Source: Jaltomata sinuosa (taxonomy: Eukaryota > Streptophyta > Magnoliopsida > Solanales > Solanaceae). From it: DNA of 64,000 bases. The position numbers were made by a program, and so were the translations under genes. Below are positions 45,410 to 57,177 of this stretch, piece after piece; within the stretch, counting starts at the first letter, position 1, and each line of letters opens with the position of its first letter. The notes beneath the pieces are model-generated. The model had not been told where the DNA came from. It ran no database searches and saw nothing but the letters and a program-made list of their open reading frames with translations. The stretch spans positions 1-64,000 of the forward strand of contig QJPP01004092.1 in the NCBI GenBank assembly GCA_003996215.1, given 5' to 3'.

Positions 45410-45640
45410 CATCTCGACCAAACTGAATATCATAATTCAGATCCAGATCCAGCTTATCGGCCTCTTCCATAAGAACACCGAAATGCGTTAGTCCATCCTC
45501 CATGCTGGGGTACGACTTATAGTGGTATAAAAAGGCTTCCATAACCTCCCGATCGTCAGCCACCTTTTCATGATTGCCAAACGACGCAAAGTTAATAAGA
45601 CTTCTTGCTAGATCACGTTCGTGAAAATGCAGGAGCCCAC
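45410..45640 (-). pseudogene. Fragment with coding-like composition, unrecognised
   Basis: On the minus strand about 75 codons are open without an intact start. They include RDLARSLINFASFGNHE and VMEAFLYHYKSYPSMEDG, then ADKLDLDLNYDIQFGRDAR. GC content and residue use stand out sharply from the surrounding AT-rich DNA. An in-frame stop lies just upstream. It may be an exon piece captured or left from a larger gene; I do not recognise the family. Confidence 0.45.
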
Positions 45641-47469
45641 ATCAGCGATCTTCAAACTGATAAACCAACCTTTCACTTCTCATATGGGGAATCATTAAGA
45701 AGAACATGATAAAGTATATAAATATGAAAAAAAAATTACTTGGGAGCAAAATATTTCTTGCCTTCACAAGCCAAAATAATGAAGAAGAGAAAATATATTT
45801 TTGAATGAAAGCCTCCATATAATAAAATATGAGCTTATATAGGCAAAATAAAGGAATACCATAAGGCATTATAAATTTATAAATTAAATTATAGGGGTTA
45901 TGAACATGAAAATTATGAAAGTTATGAGTAGTTATTCCTTGTAAAAAATGCATAAAGAAAAAAGAAAAAAATACTTAACTTTAATAAGATCAAAAAAAGA
46001 AAAAAATAGGTTTCTGGCACAAAGAGAGGTGACACTCTTCTTTTGCCTAACTTTAATATATAAATAGATATATATACAAATTAGTAAAAATGAGAAAATA
46101 ACTAAATAAAATTATTATAAAGAAGATTAATTTTTTAAATTACACATAAATAAATAAAATAAGATAATACTAAAATATTGAGAAAAAAGATAATTAAATC
46201 TTTTGTCATCCTTTTATTATTGTTCTTCTTTATTGTATAACCAATGCATAATTAAAAATTAAATGACTTGACCTTTCAAATTTTATAATAAAGAATAGAA
46301 ATAAGTGTAGAAAAAAATTCAAAAAAGGAGAAAATAGATAAATAAGAATGGATGTCATAGAGAGCGCCACGTCACCATTCCTAAAACCTTCATTTATATA
46401 TATATATATATATAAATTTGATGGTCCATGCAACTGTATCTGGGATACAATATTGCCTCTCTCCTCTCTCACTCGCCTCTCTCCCTCTCTCCTCCGTGTC
46501 ATTCTTTATATCTATGTTTCACAATTTAATGTATGTGTGTATGCAGTATCAATTTTGAAAGCATGCATTTATTTGTATCAATTTTTATGAGTGTATCTAT
46601 GTATTCAATATCAATTTCGTAACTACCAGTAATTCTATATCCAATATTGATTTCATTTGATGTATTTAGTATCAATTTGATATATTTAATGTCAATTTCA
46701 TTCAGCATATCGAATATTAATTTTATCTCGTGTATTCGGTATCAAATATCAAGTGTACTCAGTATTGAATTCTTTATCTACGTATTGGTGCGTATATATT
46801 TTCAGTGTATCTAATGTATTTACGAATAGATATATAATTAAAAGATGAAGAAGATACAAGTACACATATATAACATAGATATATAATTAAAAGAAGAAGA
46901 TACAAATATACATATGTATTTTTAACCCCACTTCAATTTCTCTCTAATTTTTCACTTGCCCAAGTAACCTCATCTCTGATACACATGGTAAATTCTCTTT
47001 TTTCTCCATTTTTCTTTTTAGTTCATTTAGAAAAGAACGATTTTTTCCCTTTTTAGCAATTTTTTAATTTCAACTTTTTGCATAACATATTTAACGTCAC
47101 AAAATTAAAAGGTATTTTACTACATTTAACATATTTTTAATTTAAGATCATAAAATTCAAAAGTCTTTTTTTTCTTTAAATTTCGTGCCAAATAAAAATA
47201 TATCAATCAATTCAAAATTAAGGAAATAAATAATAATTATTACAAAAAATATGATCAACAACAACTTCAACTTTAAAAATATCAAATAATATGATACTCT
47301 AGTATTTTTTTTTCATCACCAAACGCCCTCGTAAAACTAAAAAGACTATTTTAGACCAATCTTCTCACATAAGGAACCAATTTTGTCATTTTCCTTCCAC
47401 TTCTCCGTCCTTGGCCCTTCCCTCTCCCTTGGTCAAAAAGTAAGGGAAAAACGCAGCATCAATGTCAGA
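45641..47469. other. AT-rich DNA without recognisable gene
   Basis: It contains a (TA)n tract near 46393-46416, repeated TATCAATTTC words at 46545-46780, and a degenerate MITE relative at 47005-47230. A pyrimidine-rich stretch at 46456-46500 reads CTCTC repeats. Nothing supports a gene. Confidence 0.55.
47005..47230. mobile_element. Degenerate Stowaway-related MITE
   Basis: The inner phrases (AGTTCATTTAGAAAAGAACG, CACAAAATTAAAAGGTATTT, AAGATCATAAAATTCAAAAG) match those in the MITE at 58617-58850, but the terminal CTCCCTCC ends are lost. Confidence 0.5.
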
Positions 47470-50400
47470 ATGACAAGAAGAGAATATGGAAAGCCAAATG
47501 CTTCTTCACCATTTGCCTTTCCATTTTTTAACCCTCCTTCCCCAATGAGCTTTGGATTTTCATCTTGTCATTTCGCTTCTTCCTCGCCGCTTTCCGGCGA
47601 TACAGCTCCTCGAAACTCGGCTACAGTCGGAGCGACTTTCGTTTCAACTGATTCTTCTACTGGTATTATTCCTCCTAAAACTTCCATATTTTTCACTTTT
47701 CCTCCGGAGCCTTCATCGACAGTCAGTTCAGTATTTGAAAAAACTTGCTTGTTTTCTGAATTTTCATCTACTGCTTCCGGCGATACAGTTACCGGAAACT
47801 CGGCTACAGCCCCTCCGTGGATGTTCGGAGCAAGTTACAGTTCAACTGCAGCTTCTACTGATTGTTCTACTAGTACTATGCCTCCTATAACTCTCGCATT
47901 TTCCACTTTTTCTCAACAGTCAGTTCGATATCTGAAAAAACCATGCGATTCTACTACTACTAACTCATATTTTGTTTCTGCTGTGCATTGGTTTTCGAAT
48001 GCGATCTCATCAGCCACAACAAGCGCTAAAACAACTTCTGTAACTGTTTCGCCTATTCCTCCTTCGGATTCAGTATCATCAACCACTTCATCGTCTTCGG
48101 TTTCGGCAATTACTACTAAATTAACAGCCGCCGCGACAACGCCTTCTCTCTCTGGAAAAGCATATGTATCAACCTCTCCACAACCACAATCAACCGTCTC
48201 TGCACCGGAATTTGGTACTGTTTTCTTCATTTTTTTGTTTTGATGTCCAATGTTTAAGCAATGTGCCTCATATAGCCACAGGCGGATTCAGAATTCAAAT
48301 TTAATGGGTAGGATTCTTAATATTGAACTCGTTGTGAAGTTAAATTATGGGTTCAAATTTAATATTTGTTAAGATTTCAATAAGTTTTTACATGTATATT
48401 TATACTTCGTGTTTAAAGTTATGGGTTCGGATGAACCCGTAGCCAAAAGGCTACATCGGCTCCTGCGTATAGCAATGGTCGTCTTAGTGGAAGTTTGCTC
48501 CATGATTGGCTTATTTTCTCTCTATATTTAGGAAGTGAAATTAATTTCAATTCCTAGTAGTTCCTTTGATTTCAATAGCAAGTCTATGTCCCCTGGTGGT
48601 GGTTTCTAATTTGTTGCTTCATTCTACTGTTGCTGTACAGTTTTCTAATTGCTCAGTATGTTCTACTTTAGGGAAACATATTTGGGGTTAAATTTAGTAC
48701 AAGTTCCTCTAATTCCTATCATTTCAGCAATTTTGGATGTCTTATCAAGACAATTCATGGTTCATACGCTTAGTCAGATGGAATAATCCATTGGAGTTCA
48801 TGGATTTACCTAAGTCAGTTTATGGGCTGTTTTCTGGAATGTTTAGATTCTCCTGCTACCGTCATGCTCGGAGTAAGAGGGAGCCAGTGAGCTACTGTCC
48901 AATGATTTACAGTTCCTGTTTGATGAGGAAGAGATTGCTGAGGTAGTGAAAGGTACAAGATGAGAATAGGGAAGTAATGTAAAACAAAATGTGAAGTTTG
49001 CAGAATTATGTTGTTCATGTTGCGTCCTGTAACATCACTGTTGTTTAGAGAGGCTGTAGCCTTACCGGCCATTTTCCGTCCTCTGCTTACTGCAGCTACG
49101 GCCCCATGCATTATTGCTATGTAAATGAGCTGTTAGCGAACCTGCTAGCGCTATCAAGTAGATTTGGTTGAAATAGTTAGCTCGTAGGTCAGAAAGGATG
49201 AGCTTCAGAAGTGTTGCTTTGAGAATGGCCTCATTGCCTGGGAAAATGGGAGAAAAAATTGCAATGAGATCCCAGCAATATCAAGGGTTATTCTTCAAAT
49301 GCCTAAATTAGACTTGGCATTAGTAGGAATGAATTTGGGAGAGTAAGTGGAGGAGATGGTGAGGAGAGTTCCTTTTAGAAGAGTGTTTCTTCAAGTTATG
49401 ATCCTTTGCTTCTGTCTATACTATTTGTTGTTTGTACCTGTTGCCCAAAGCTATGTTTAGCCATCTTATCGATATTTGGTAGCTGTTATCAATGAACTAC
49501 TATCGTATAAAAAAAAGGTTATCCATGACCTACTATCCGTCTTTGGGTCGGGCTTGTATATGAGATAGCTCACTCTATCCATTATACTACCAGATTTTCT
49601 CCAAACTCCGTGAGCTAGGATTTGTTCAAGGTAGAAAGTTAAGCGTAGTCAATGTGGTGCTCATTTGTTTTTACAACTTGTGGCTTGCGTTTTGGCCACA
49701 AAATAAGGGGATACATCGCTTCCTTTTTGGCGATACATTTTCCTCTCATATAAACATTGAGCACATGCATTCTGTATCCTTCATTTCCCTTGGCTTTTCT
49801 GAGAGTTTTTGTCTTGTGCATGCAACAACTTCCAGCTCCCTCCATTTGTGTTTTCTGCTTACCTTCATTCCATTTAATTTTACGCTTTTTCCTTTTCTCG
49901 TCTGCCATATATCTATCAGCTAAAGGTAAGGCTGAATCTTCTTTGTTCAATTCCGAAGTTCTCTTTATTTTAATCATTTCTTTTGCTGCTTTACGAGTTT
50001 GTAATTGTTCCGTCACCTGTTTGCGCCTCTGTTTTCCTGGCTTCAGACAAGTTTGTGTCTTCATCTTTTCCTTTGCTTGACTTGTGTATTCTTAGACGGT
50101 TGCAAGATGACATGATTTTTTTTCATGTATAATATTATCTTCGGACTCCATACCAGACTCAGAATTTAAAAGCATCTGCCCCATGCGGTAGATACCTACT
50201 TTTCCCCTGTTTGGACTACTCGTTTGATTTGGTTAACCATAGAATCGGACATGACAAAGTTCTCGTATGTGTTCTTGGACTCTGACTTTTGAGGAAAATT
50301 AGAGATCTATTTGCGTCTTGGGCAAGTAAAACCCCAAAGCAATGATTAGGGCTAACAGAGCTTGTGAAGACGATATGTAGCTTACCTCAATTGCGTTAGG

Positions 50401-51975
50401 CCAGCCTCTGTTTGAGCAATGTCATGAGTTTTCTTTTCCAACGAGTTTTCTGTAGGATCATAGGCATGAAGTACATTCTCTTTTTTTTCGAGTTTATTTT
50501 TGCCAAGTACCTTTCGAATTATCTTGGTTGGTTATCATAGCTTGTAAAAATATTCTCAAGTGCCATTGCAATTCACAGCTTGTGAGGAATTTTTTTGTTT
50601 TATCCACTACTTGGGGAGTGGCCTACCTACTTAGGGAAATGATCAAGTTATAGTCGCCTTGCTGGTATGTCCATTTGTGTATTGATCATGGTTTGCAGCT
50701 GATAGAGTGCATTTCTTTGCTGGTGGAGCCGATGTTTACACTCTCCTACTATCACTTTTGTCTTTTAAGTCAACTAAGTGAAATAATTACTTTCCAACCT
50801 TTCATGTCACTGACCTTTTTTGTTTGTTTGAAGTAACTGTCCCTGCTAGTTGTTCCTCCGAGCAGGACGAGGTTGCTGCAATTTTGGCAAGAAAATGTGA
50901 GAAGCCTCTTTCCTGCCGAGCTGCTAGGCAAGCTCAAGGCAGAGAGCAAAATGAAAGGCACATTTCAGTCCTTCAGCCTTGGACCTGTGGAGCGAAGGGA
51001 TTTGAAACTACAAGCTCAAGCAAGCCCGTCATTGATGCTGCTGCTGAACAGAAATATGGGGAGTCCAAGCCGTGCAGTATTCCTATGACTGGTGCCCCAA
51101 CCTCCACTCCTTCAGTCTCGTTGAACTCAAAGTCAGGCAGCTTATTGCTTCCCAGCTCGCAACCTGCTGAGGAGGAGCAACCTTACCTTCCACCTGTCGA
51201 TCTTCTGGACTCAACAATCTTAATGTGGGAACGGGTTGTCGCGAATAAAAAGACGAATCAAGAGGTCACTGAAGAGGGGCTTCGTCACTTCTACGAGGTC
51301 AGTTTCTCTCTTTTTTATTTTTTTTTTCCTTGATGAAGTTAGCTTCTCCGTTCACCGTTGTTTCTTTTCTCTTCTGTTTCCTTTCTTGACCTCTTTTTCT
51401 CCCTTTTGTAGGGCATCAACTATTTTTGTCTTCTGTCAGAACGCCTTCAAGTAGCCACTGACAAGTACAACGAGGCGGCAAAAGCGAGGGATGACATGGA
51501 AAAGATGAACTCTTCTTTGAAAGATAAGCTGGCAGTAGCCAGTCGAAAGCTCGAGGACTCTAAGAAAGAGAAGGAGAGGCTTGAGCTTGAGTTGGCTGGG
51601 GCTAAAAACAAGATAACCGCTCTAACTGGTGAGAAGGAGTCCATTTTGCGAGTCCAGACGATCCTTCACCAGACTATCTCCGAGCTGAGAAGGGAATTGG
51701 AGGAGGCTGGTCCTGCTGCTATCCAGAAATACAAAGCTTCCTGCTTGTACAGACAGGAACTCATGGAGTATGCAGCTCCTTACATGGGAAACGGGGTGAA
51801 GTTGGCCATAGAGAAGATCAAGGCTAAGGATCCCACATTTGACCCCGCGACCTACAGCCTTGACATGTACATTCTTCCTCCTGAAGCTGATGACCAAGAA
51901 TTCTCATCAGAGGAAAGTGATGGTGTGTGCCCATCACGAGTAGAATGTGGTGAAGCCAAGTGCTCTCCAGCTTGA
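47470..51975 (+). CDS. Candidate three-exon gene, Ser/Thr-rich coiled-coil protein
   Basis: Proposed exons are 47470-48214, 50834-51297 and 51412-51975, giving 590 residues. Exon 1 ends G|GTACTG (phase 1), exon 2 starts after TTTGAAG in the fitting phase, and the second intron is a clear GTCAGT...TTTTGTAG of 114 bp. Residues 1-248 are rich in Ser, Thr and Pro. The last 190 form a long coiled coil (KLEDSKKEKERLELELAGAK) and end with YAAPYMGNGVKLAIEKIKAK and an acidic tail. The exon 3 type resembles coiled-coil proteins often linked to plant mobile DNA; I do not recognise a named family. Intron 1 (2.6 kb) may hide further exons. The start is the first in-frame ATG. Confidence 0.5.
48278..48468. 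mobile_element. Small MITE in intron of candidate gene
   Basis: Between CAGGCGGATTCAG and GGCTCCTGCG lies a 190-bp AT-rich piece with GGGTTCAAATTT and GGGTTCGGATGAACCC. TATAGCCA before and TATAGCAA after look like an 8-bp duplication with one change, which points to hAT. The ends pair poorly. Confidence 0.5.
48480..50833. other. Remainder of proposed intron 1
   Basis: No confident exon was found. Open pieces at 48737-48946 (+) and 49639-50064 (-) exist. The second is highly charged and could be a remnant of another gene (TSELNKEDSALPLADRYM), but nothing supports expression. Confidence 0.4.
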
Positions 51976-52499
51976 GATATGGCTGAAGGAGTAAGCTTAT
52001 GAGATTTTGGTCGTAGATGTTTTGTTGAAATAAGTGCCGAAGAGGGAAAAGATCCCCCGAGCTTAGCGTGAAGCTCTTTCTGTTTTACCTATGCTTATGC
52101 AGTATACCAATGCAACTTTTCTGGCTAACTCTTATCTCTGAACTAGTGCGTTTTGCTGCTCCATGGAAGTTTTTGGTAGTGTTAATAGAGTATGTATGAA
52201 TGTGCTAACATCAGATCTCTGCAGTATATAAGGTGTTACTTTTATCTGTGCAGTGTGCTTTGATTTATTTGAGAAGCAAAACAGAAAAGAGGCTTACTTC
52301 CTTAAAAGAGTTATATATACACCAGAAAAGAGGCTTAATTACCGATTTCATATTTAAGGATGCTTATCCCTAGATATTATCTAGGTGACTTTGTAGCGTA
52401 AAAAAATCTTTAATGACAATGTGTATAAGTATAACTTAAACTCTACTTTAAAGCGAGGAGTTTCTTGTATGATTTGTTTATTAAGTTGGAGTTTTCAAT
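51976..52499. other. Downstream flank of candidate gene
   Basis: The first 300 bases are of mixed composition, consistent with a 3' untranslated region; then AT-rich DNA leads to the duplicated block. No gene was seen. Confidence 0.45.
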
Positions 52500-53607
52500 A
52501 TCTCTTGTCCAGTTTATACTCGAGTTTGACTCTGTACAGTTAATTTTGGTGATGATTCTTCTATACGTCATAATAAAATTTCAAATTTTAAATAATCAGG
52601 TATTTTTCCTTTAAAACATCAGCTTAGCTATATAGTTGTTTTCAACTTGTCGTCTTTCATTTTCAAAATTTTAATTAATATTGACGCTAAATAGTCAAAT
52701 CTTAGGTATAAAATGGGAGGATGCATTTCTTATTATTTTCTAATTCCAAAGTTGGTACGTCGTAGTGATTCTTCATATAGTTTTACGAAACATTTTGAAT
52801 GATACAACATTTTGATCAAGATGACCATCCACTGAAACTAGTCAATTCAGGATAGATTGAGTGGTTAGTTAACTCATTTTAGTGAAATGGTGAGTCGTAT
52901 TTGCTTGAGTTCTTTTAAGTGAGAAGTGCAGCTTTTTTTGTTGCCAAGTCCTTAAACTATTTATAATATTAGTCCTTTATTACCAAAACAGAAAAAGAAA
53001 GAGAACTCAAATTTGACACAATACAAGTAATATTTGCATCATTAAACAACTACTGTTTTGTAATGCCTGTTTGAAGCTTCATAACCTGTATCACATCCTT
53101 CAACTAAGTCTATGCAACATGAAGAATTTACTAAAGATTGTATTTACTAACTCTAGTCCAAACACTGACATCAAAATATGCCACCACATTGGATTGATGA
53201 TGAGGATACAAGAGTAATTCAGTTCAATTCTGAACTCATAACGAGCAGTAGACAGTGATAGGTCATAAGATATCGATTACCCTCAATGGTGTACACAAAG
53301 AAGCAGCATTAGCTGTTCAGAAGCATCAAACAGCGAGCAAAGCAAAATCATTTCCGTTAAAGCTATAATTGCAACATGATTCCATTCATGGTATAAGAAA
53401 CTAGAATTTGGCGTCTTCCTACTCATTAGACGTTGGAACACAGATAGCACAAGTAACAGTCAACTCATAACTAGAATTTTTTTCTATAAACTCCATTGCA
53501 TAGACAAACAAAAAGAAAATAAAGCTACAATGCCAGTTTTCCTTCAACGAAGAAAGCTGTTTCCCAACAAAAATTTCCCAAGTCAGCAATGAGATATCTG
53601 AATTTCT

Positions 53608-53862
53608 CTAGCCCTCTCTGCGGACAAAGTAGAGCTTACCCATGACATGAAGGATCGCGACAAAGGCTATGAAGCCAATACTCATCACAAGTACAACATT
53701 GGGGGATATCTTGAGTCCGGGGGAATCATCAGTGTAGAATTGGAGCATGGTACCACCTGCTCCTCCTGCACCTCCACCGCCACCAGCGGTCTTCCTTCGA
53801 CGTAGGTTAGCAGCAGCTGCTGCAGCAGTCCCCCTTTGCGGTCCACCTCCACCCAAAGCCAT
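53608..53862 (-). CDS. SEC61B: Protein transport protein Sec61 subunit beta, copy 1
   Basis: The 84-residue product is a small tail-anchored membrane protein of the ER translocon (Sec61 alpha-beta-gamma), which assists protein entry into the ER. It has an Ala/Gly-rich cytosolic N-terminus, the basic NLRRRKTAGG, the conserved TMLQFYTDDSPGLKISPNVV and one membrane segment (VVLVMSIGFIAFVAILHVM), and ends KLYFVRREG. Length and order are those of plant Sec61-beta. The coding part sits in one exon; TTGAAACAG nine bases before the ATG is a good splice acceptor, so the 5' untranslated exon is far upstream. Copy 2 at 60209 lacks the last residues. Confidence 0.95.
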   Translation of the reverse strand: MALGGGGPQRGTAAAAAANLRRRKTAGGGGGAGGAGGTMLQFYTDDSPGLKISPNVVLVMSIGFIAFVAILHVMGKLYFVRREG

Positions 53863-55050
53863 TTCTAGTCACTGTTTCAAAGTATGGAATATAAAATCTT
53901 TAGTAGGAAGGTTCACAGAAATCTTTCAACATATTGCAAATTCTCAAACACTAAACATATAAAAGACAGTAAACAACTAACAAATTACAGGATTGATCTA
54001 CTAACAGGAACATGGTAACTATTGCATCCAGGCATTCCAACAACACAGTACAAGTATGGAGTTCTTTTATTTTTGAAATAGGTAACCAATTGTATTGCTA
54101 TATTCTTACCTTTAAAAACATGTTAAGAGGTGATCTTTACAGTTGCAAGAAGGCAGAAAGGACTCCTATTCGAAATAATATGCACTTACACATTGCCAAT
54201 TAAATCTATCAAGTCTTCCTACTTCCCCCCCACATATTCTGTTTACACCAAAAATAAAAAAAGAGTAAGACAATTCTTCCTAATTTTCTGAATGGGACAG
54301 CTCTTGTCTTCAAAATATCTGGAATTTCTTTCCTTCCATACATTACAAGTAAGGAGTTGATAAATCCCTTCAGATATTTATCCATCACAACCTCAACACT
54401 CTTAAAGAAGATGCATCAACTATCAGCCAAAAAGTTTAATCAACTCAACCATCAAAGTCAAATTAGGCCACTCAGTTGGGACAAACTGGGTATTGGTCAA
54501 GACATATTAGTCAGACAACATTAAATAATTTGAAATAATAGTATTTTCAGTTATTCATTTGCTACAGATCTTTAGGAATTTCAAACTCTACTATATATTT
54601 TCTCCTTTGTGCCAGCAATTTCTCGTATATGTAGAAGTTCAAAAATTGCACAAGTAATATGAGACTATGCTAGAACTGCTATACATATTTGATTCAGATT
54701 ACGAGGATAATAGTAATAAGAATCAACTTCAGCAGAGTTCATTACTGTGTATATATATTTAATTTAATAAGCCATATGGTTTGTTTAGAACATGTATCAG
54801 TCGGTTACACTTTGTAAGCTATTGCAGGAGCTACTAAAATATGCAAGCTCTGGGCAGTATGCCCATAGTGTAAGTGCAATCTAATAGGAGGAAAGTGATC
54901 CATGTCTGTAGCAGCTTGACAGGAAACTCAATCTTACCATTTATTTATTTCAAAAAAAAAAAGGATTGAAGCATTATTACTATTCAATAGATCCAATCAG
55001 ACAACACATCCATAAGATGAGGTCGCAGAGATGCAGATGCTAAGATGGAT

Positions 55051-55291
55051 TTTTTTTTTGACCGTGGCGTTCGGGCCAGCTTGCGCGCACCTCGACCAAA
55101 TCCATGGGATACCTGGCACCTCCCACCAGCAACAGGTACCAGGTAACTCTGTCCATCAAGGCTAGAACAGATGGGAAGAATCACCTAGTGTTTTTTTGTC
55201 TCCGCTCAGATTTGAACCTGAGACCTCAGACCTCAGACCTCATGGTTCTTTTGACCCACTTCATTGAACACTAGGCCACACCCTTGAGTAC
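55051..55291 (-). mobile_element. SolS/TS-type SINE with target duplication, copy 1
   Basis: Read on the minus strand it begins ACTCAAGGGTGTGGCCTAGT (A-box region), has GGTTCAAATC (B box, 55209-55218), GGTACCTGTTGCTGGTGGGA and CGAGGTGCGCGCAAGCTGG, and ends in an A tail. This is the tRNA-derived SINE common in Solanaceae. CAGATGCTAAGATGGAT (55034-55050) and CAGATGCTATGATGGAT (55292-55308) are the 17-bp target duplication with one change. The GAGGTCTCAGAC words are locally repeated near the B box. Confidence 0.9.
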
Positions 55292-55379
55292 CAGATGCTA
55301 TGATGGATATGTGGTCATAAAAAACTAGATCAAAAAAGAAATGACCACATTCACAAGAACATTGAAGTAATAAACACCG

Positions 55380-55600
55380 ATGATAAAATGAGAGGTCATT
55401 TGAGATAGTATGGTCATGGCGAGTGATTATGTGAAGGTGTTTTTAAAAGGGACGATGTAAACCTAAAATTACTTGGAAAATAGTTGTCTCGGAGGACCTA
55501 TAATTTCTTGGGATCCATGAAGATTTGGTGAAACATAGGGTAGAGTGGGAGAAAGAGACCTATATAGGTGACACCTATTAGTTTAGAATACGGTGTAGTC
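55380..55600 (+). mobile_element. LINE C-terminal remnant in duplication copy 1
   Basis: AAAATGAGAGGTCATTTGAG and TATGGTCATGG..GTGTGAAGG-like words give, in broken frames, the KMR..LR.YGHV pattern found near the end of RTE LINE proteins. The same remnant is at 62323-62440 in copy 2, so it is older than the duplication. Confidence 0.55.
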
Positions 55601-56369
55601 ATGCTAGCACTTTTACTTCATATCCTATGCTTTTCTAGGAGTTCTACTACTTTATACTTTTATTTCATTTTACAGAATAATATTGGCATGAGATAGTTTA
55701 AATGGAGTATCAGTACATATTAACAATTCAACATTATCATGCAACATTGAGACCTACAAAGCAAAGGATAATGTACCAAAGACATGAATGGGCCAGGGCA
55801 AAAGCTGATTCGTCAACGTTCAGGAGAATTAGACTGGTTACTGAGAAGGAGAGTCCAACATTCGTTTTATTTTTAGCACGCCCTAACATGCTTCATTTCA
55901 TTACATGTACTTCGAGGTCATATCACACGGCTTTTAATCGGTCCACTCCAAGTGAAAAGAGTGAATCCTGAATTCGTCCACGCGTATCCAAATAAAGCCT
56001 CACCAAGCCATACAGTTTCAGCATGAGGGTGCTTACACGGCTACTTTACCAAGACTACCGAGCTTCTGATTCTCCATTGAGTATGACTTCAATTGAATAT
56101 ATTTTCATGCCAAGAAAAGCAAATATATCAAAAAAAAATGGTGTACCGTTTATTCATCATTCTTGCCCCTGCTCTTCGGCCTAGAATTGCTAATCGAATA
56201 CAGGGCATCCAGTTTTAAGATCTTAACCAGTTGAGAGGAAAAAATATAGCTAACTTCAAGCAATTCAAGCAAGTGCTTGCGATACCACCAACTACACTAA
56301 CTAGTCAACGAATCCTGAACACGCAATTTAGGGAAGGAAAAGACTAATCTGATATTTAAATCCACACTA

Positions 56370-56575
56370 GTGTTTCGTGTAGTTCGATTCTAGTATTATT
56401 TTGTTGCAGTATAGTTATGCAATTATCTGTTGTTTTCGTTTATTGTTTATATCTCTTGTACTTTCATTTCGTCTTTTTCTGGTCATTTTTCGTCTTGAGC
56501 CGAGGATCTATCGAAAACAGCCTCTTTACTTCACCTCTGAGGTAAAGGTACGGTCTGCGTACATTCCGTACATTC
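56370..56575 (+). mobile_element. RTE-LINE-type 3' end, only in copy 1
   Basis: GCCGAGGATCTATCGAAAAC, CAGCCTCTTTACTTC and AGGTAAAGGTACGGTCTGCG form the typical 3' end shared by plant RTE LINEs and the SINEs that use them. The matching place in copy 2 (about 62895-62925) lacks it, so it came after the duplication or was deleted there. Confidence 0.65.
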
Positions 56576-56988
56576 TAGAATCATTGCACGATTTGCAAAT
56601 CATCAGCATAAATTTCACATCGCGGTTTCGAAAAATTCAGAAAAACTTAATTTTTTTTTTCTAACAACTTCCTGAATCTGACCAAAACCCTAACCGATCC
56701 GAAAGATCAAATGTCAAAGCCATCAGATCATAAAACATCAACACAATTAAAAAGTTTAGATCCTTCAGATTTCAGATCTCAGCAAATGCGAAATTCATTT
56801 CTCGTTAACAAATCAATTAGACGAACTTGCTCCAATAAAACCAAAAAAAAAAATTAAAAAATTCACAAGCAATAATTAACACATGCATGTAAAAATCTAA
56901 TTACAAATCTGCAGGTAAAAAACACAAATTCATACAAAAAAAAAAGGCAAAAATATAATTAGATAAAATTAGAAGAGGAGAAAAATAC

Positions 56989-57177
56989 CTAAGAATGCTG
57001 AGAATTAAGGGAAAATGGTCTCTCCGATCTGGAAGGAAAATGGATGAGAAATTTTTTGACCTGTTCTTGTTTAATTGGTTTTATACTGTGGTCTTTAAAG
57101 CTTGATTTATTATACGTGGAAAGAGGCCACATAGATATAGCCAATCAGTGCATGACACGTAATTTGGCAAAACTGTA
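56989..57177 (-). promoter_or_regulatory. Promoter and leader exon of SEC61-beta copy 1
   Basis: On the minus strand TTACGTGTCATG, GATTGGC (CCAAT-type), GGCCTCTTTCCACGTATA and GTATAAAACC precede the leader exon that ends at 56989. The ACGTGTCATG and CCACGTA words are kept in copy 2, which makes a regulatory role likely. Confidence 0.5.

Larger units (their letters stand above)
53872..56988 (-). other. 5'-UTR intron of SEC61-beta copy 1 (3.1 kb)
   Basis: The acceptor TTTGAAACAG ends at 53872 and the donor TTAG|GTATTTTT lies at 56988 on the minus strand; the same pair exists in copy 2. Inside are a SINE, a LINE remnant and a LINE 3' end. The remainder is unrecognised; a short frame at 55702-55971 (+) shows no family motif. 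Confidence 0.6.
52500..57177. repeat. Segmental duplication, copy 1
   Basis: From TATCTCTTGTCCA at 52500 to ACACGTAATT at about 57170 the sequence matches 58500-63457 with insertions and changes on both sides. Shared landmarks are CTCGAGTTTGACTCT, AAAGTTGGTACGTCGTAGT, the SEC61-beta exon, TGTATCACATCCTTCAACTA and the leader exon. Both copies have the same direction, so it is a direct duplication with 1.3 kb between. Confidence 0.9.

Noticed and set aside
49639..50064. 141-residue charged frame on the minus strand
   Set aside because: It is suggestive in composition (KEDSALPLADRYM) but has no recognised domain, lies antisense in a proposed intron, and lacks promoter or splice support.
53747..53962. 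Plus-strand Pro/Ala-rich frame, also at 60339
   Set aside because: It is the reverse side of the SEC61-beta Gly/Ala-rich N-terminus.
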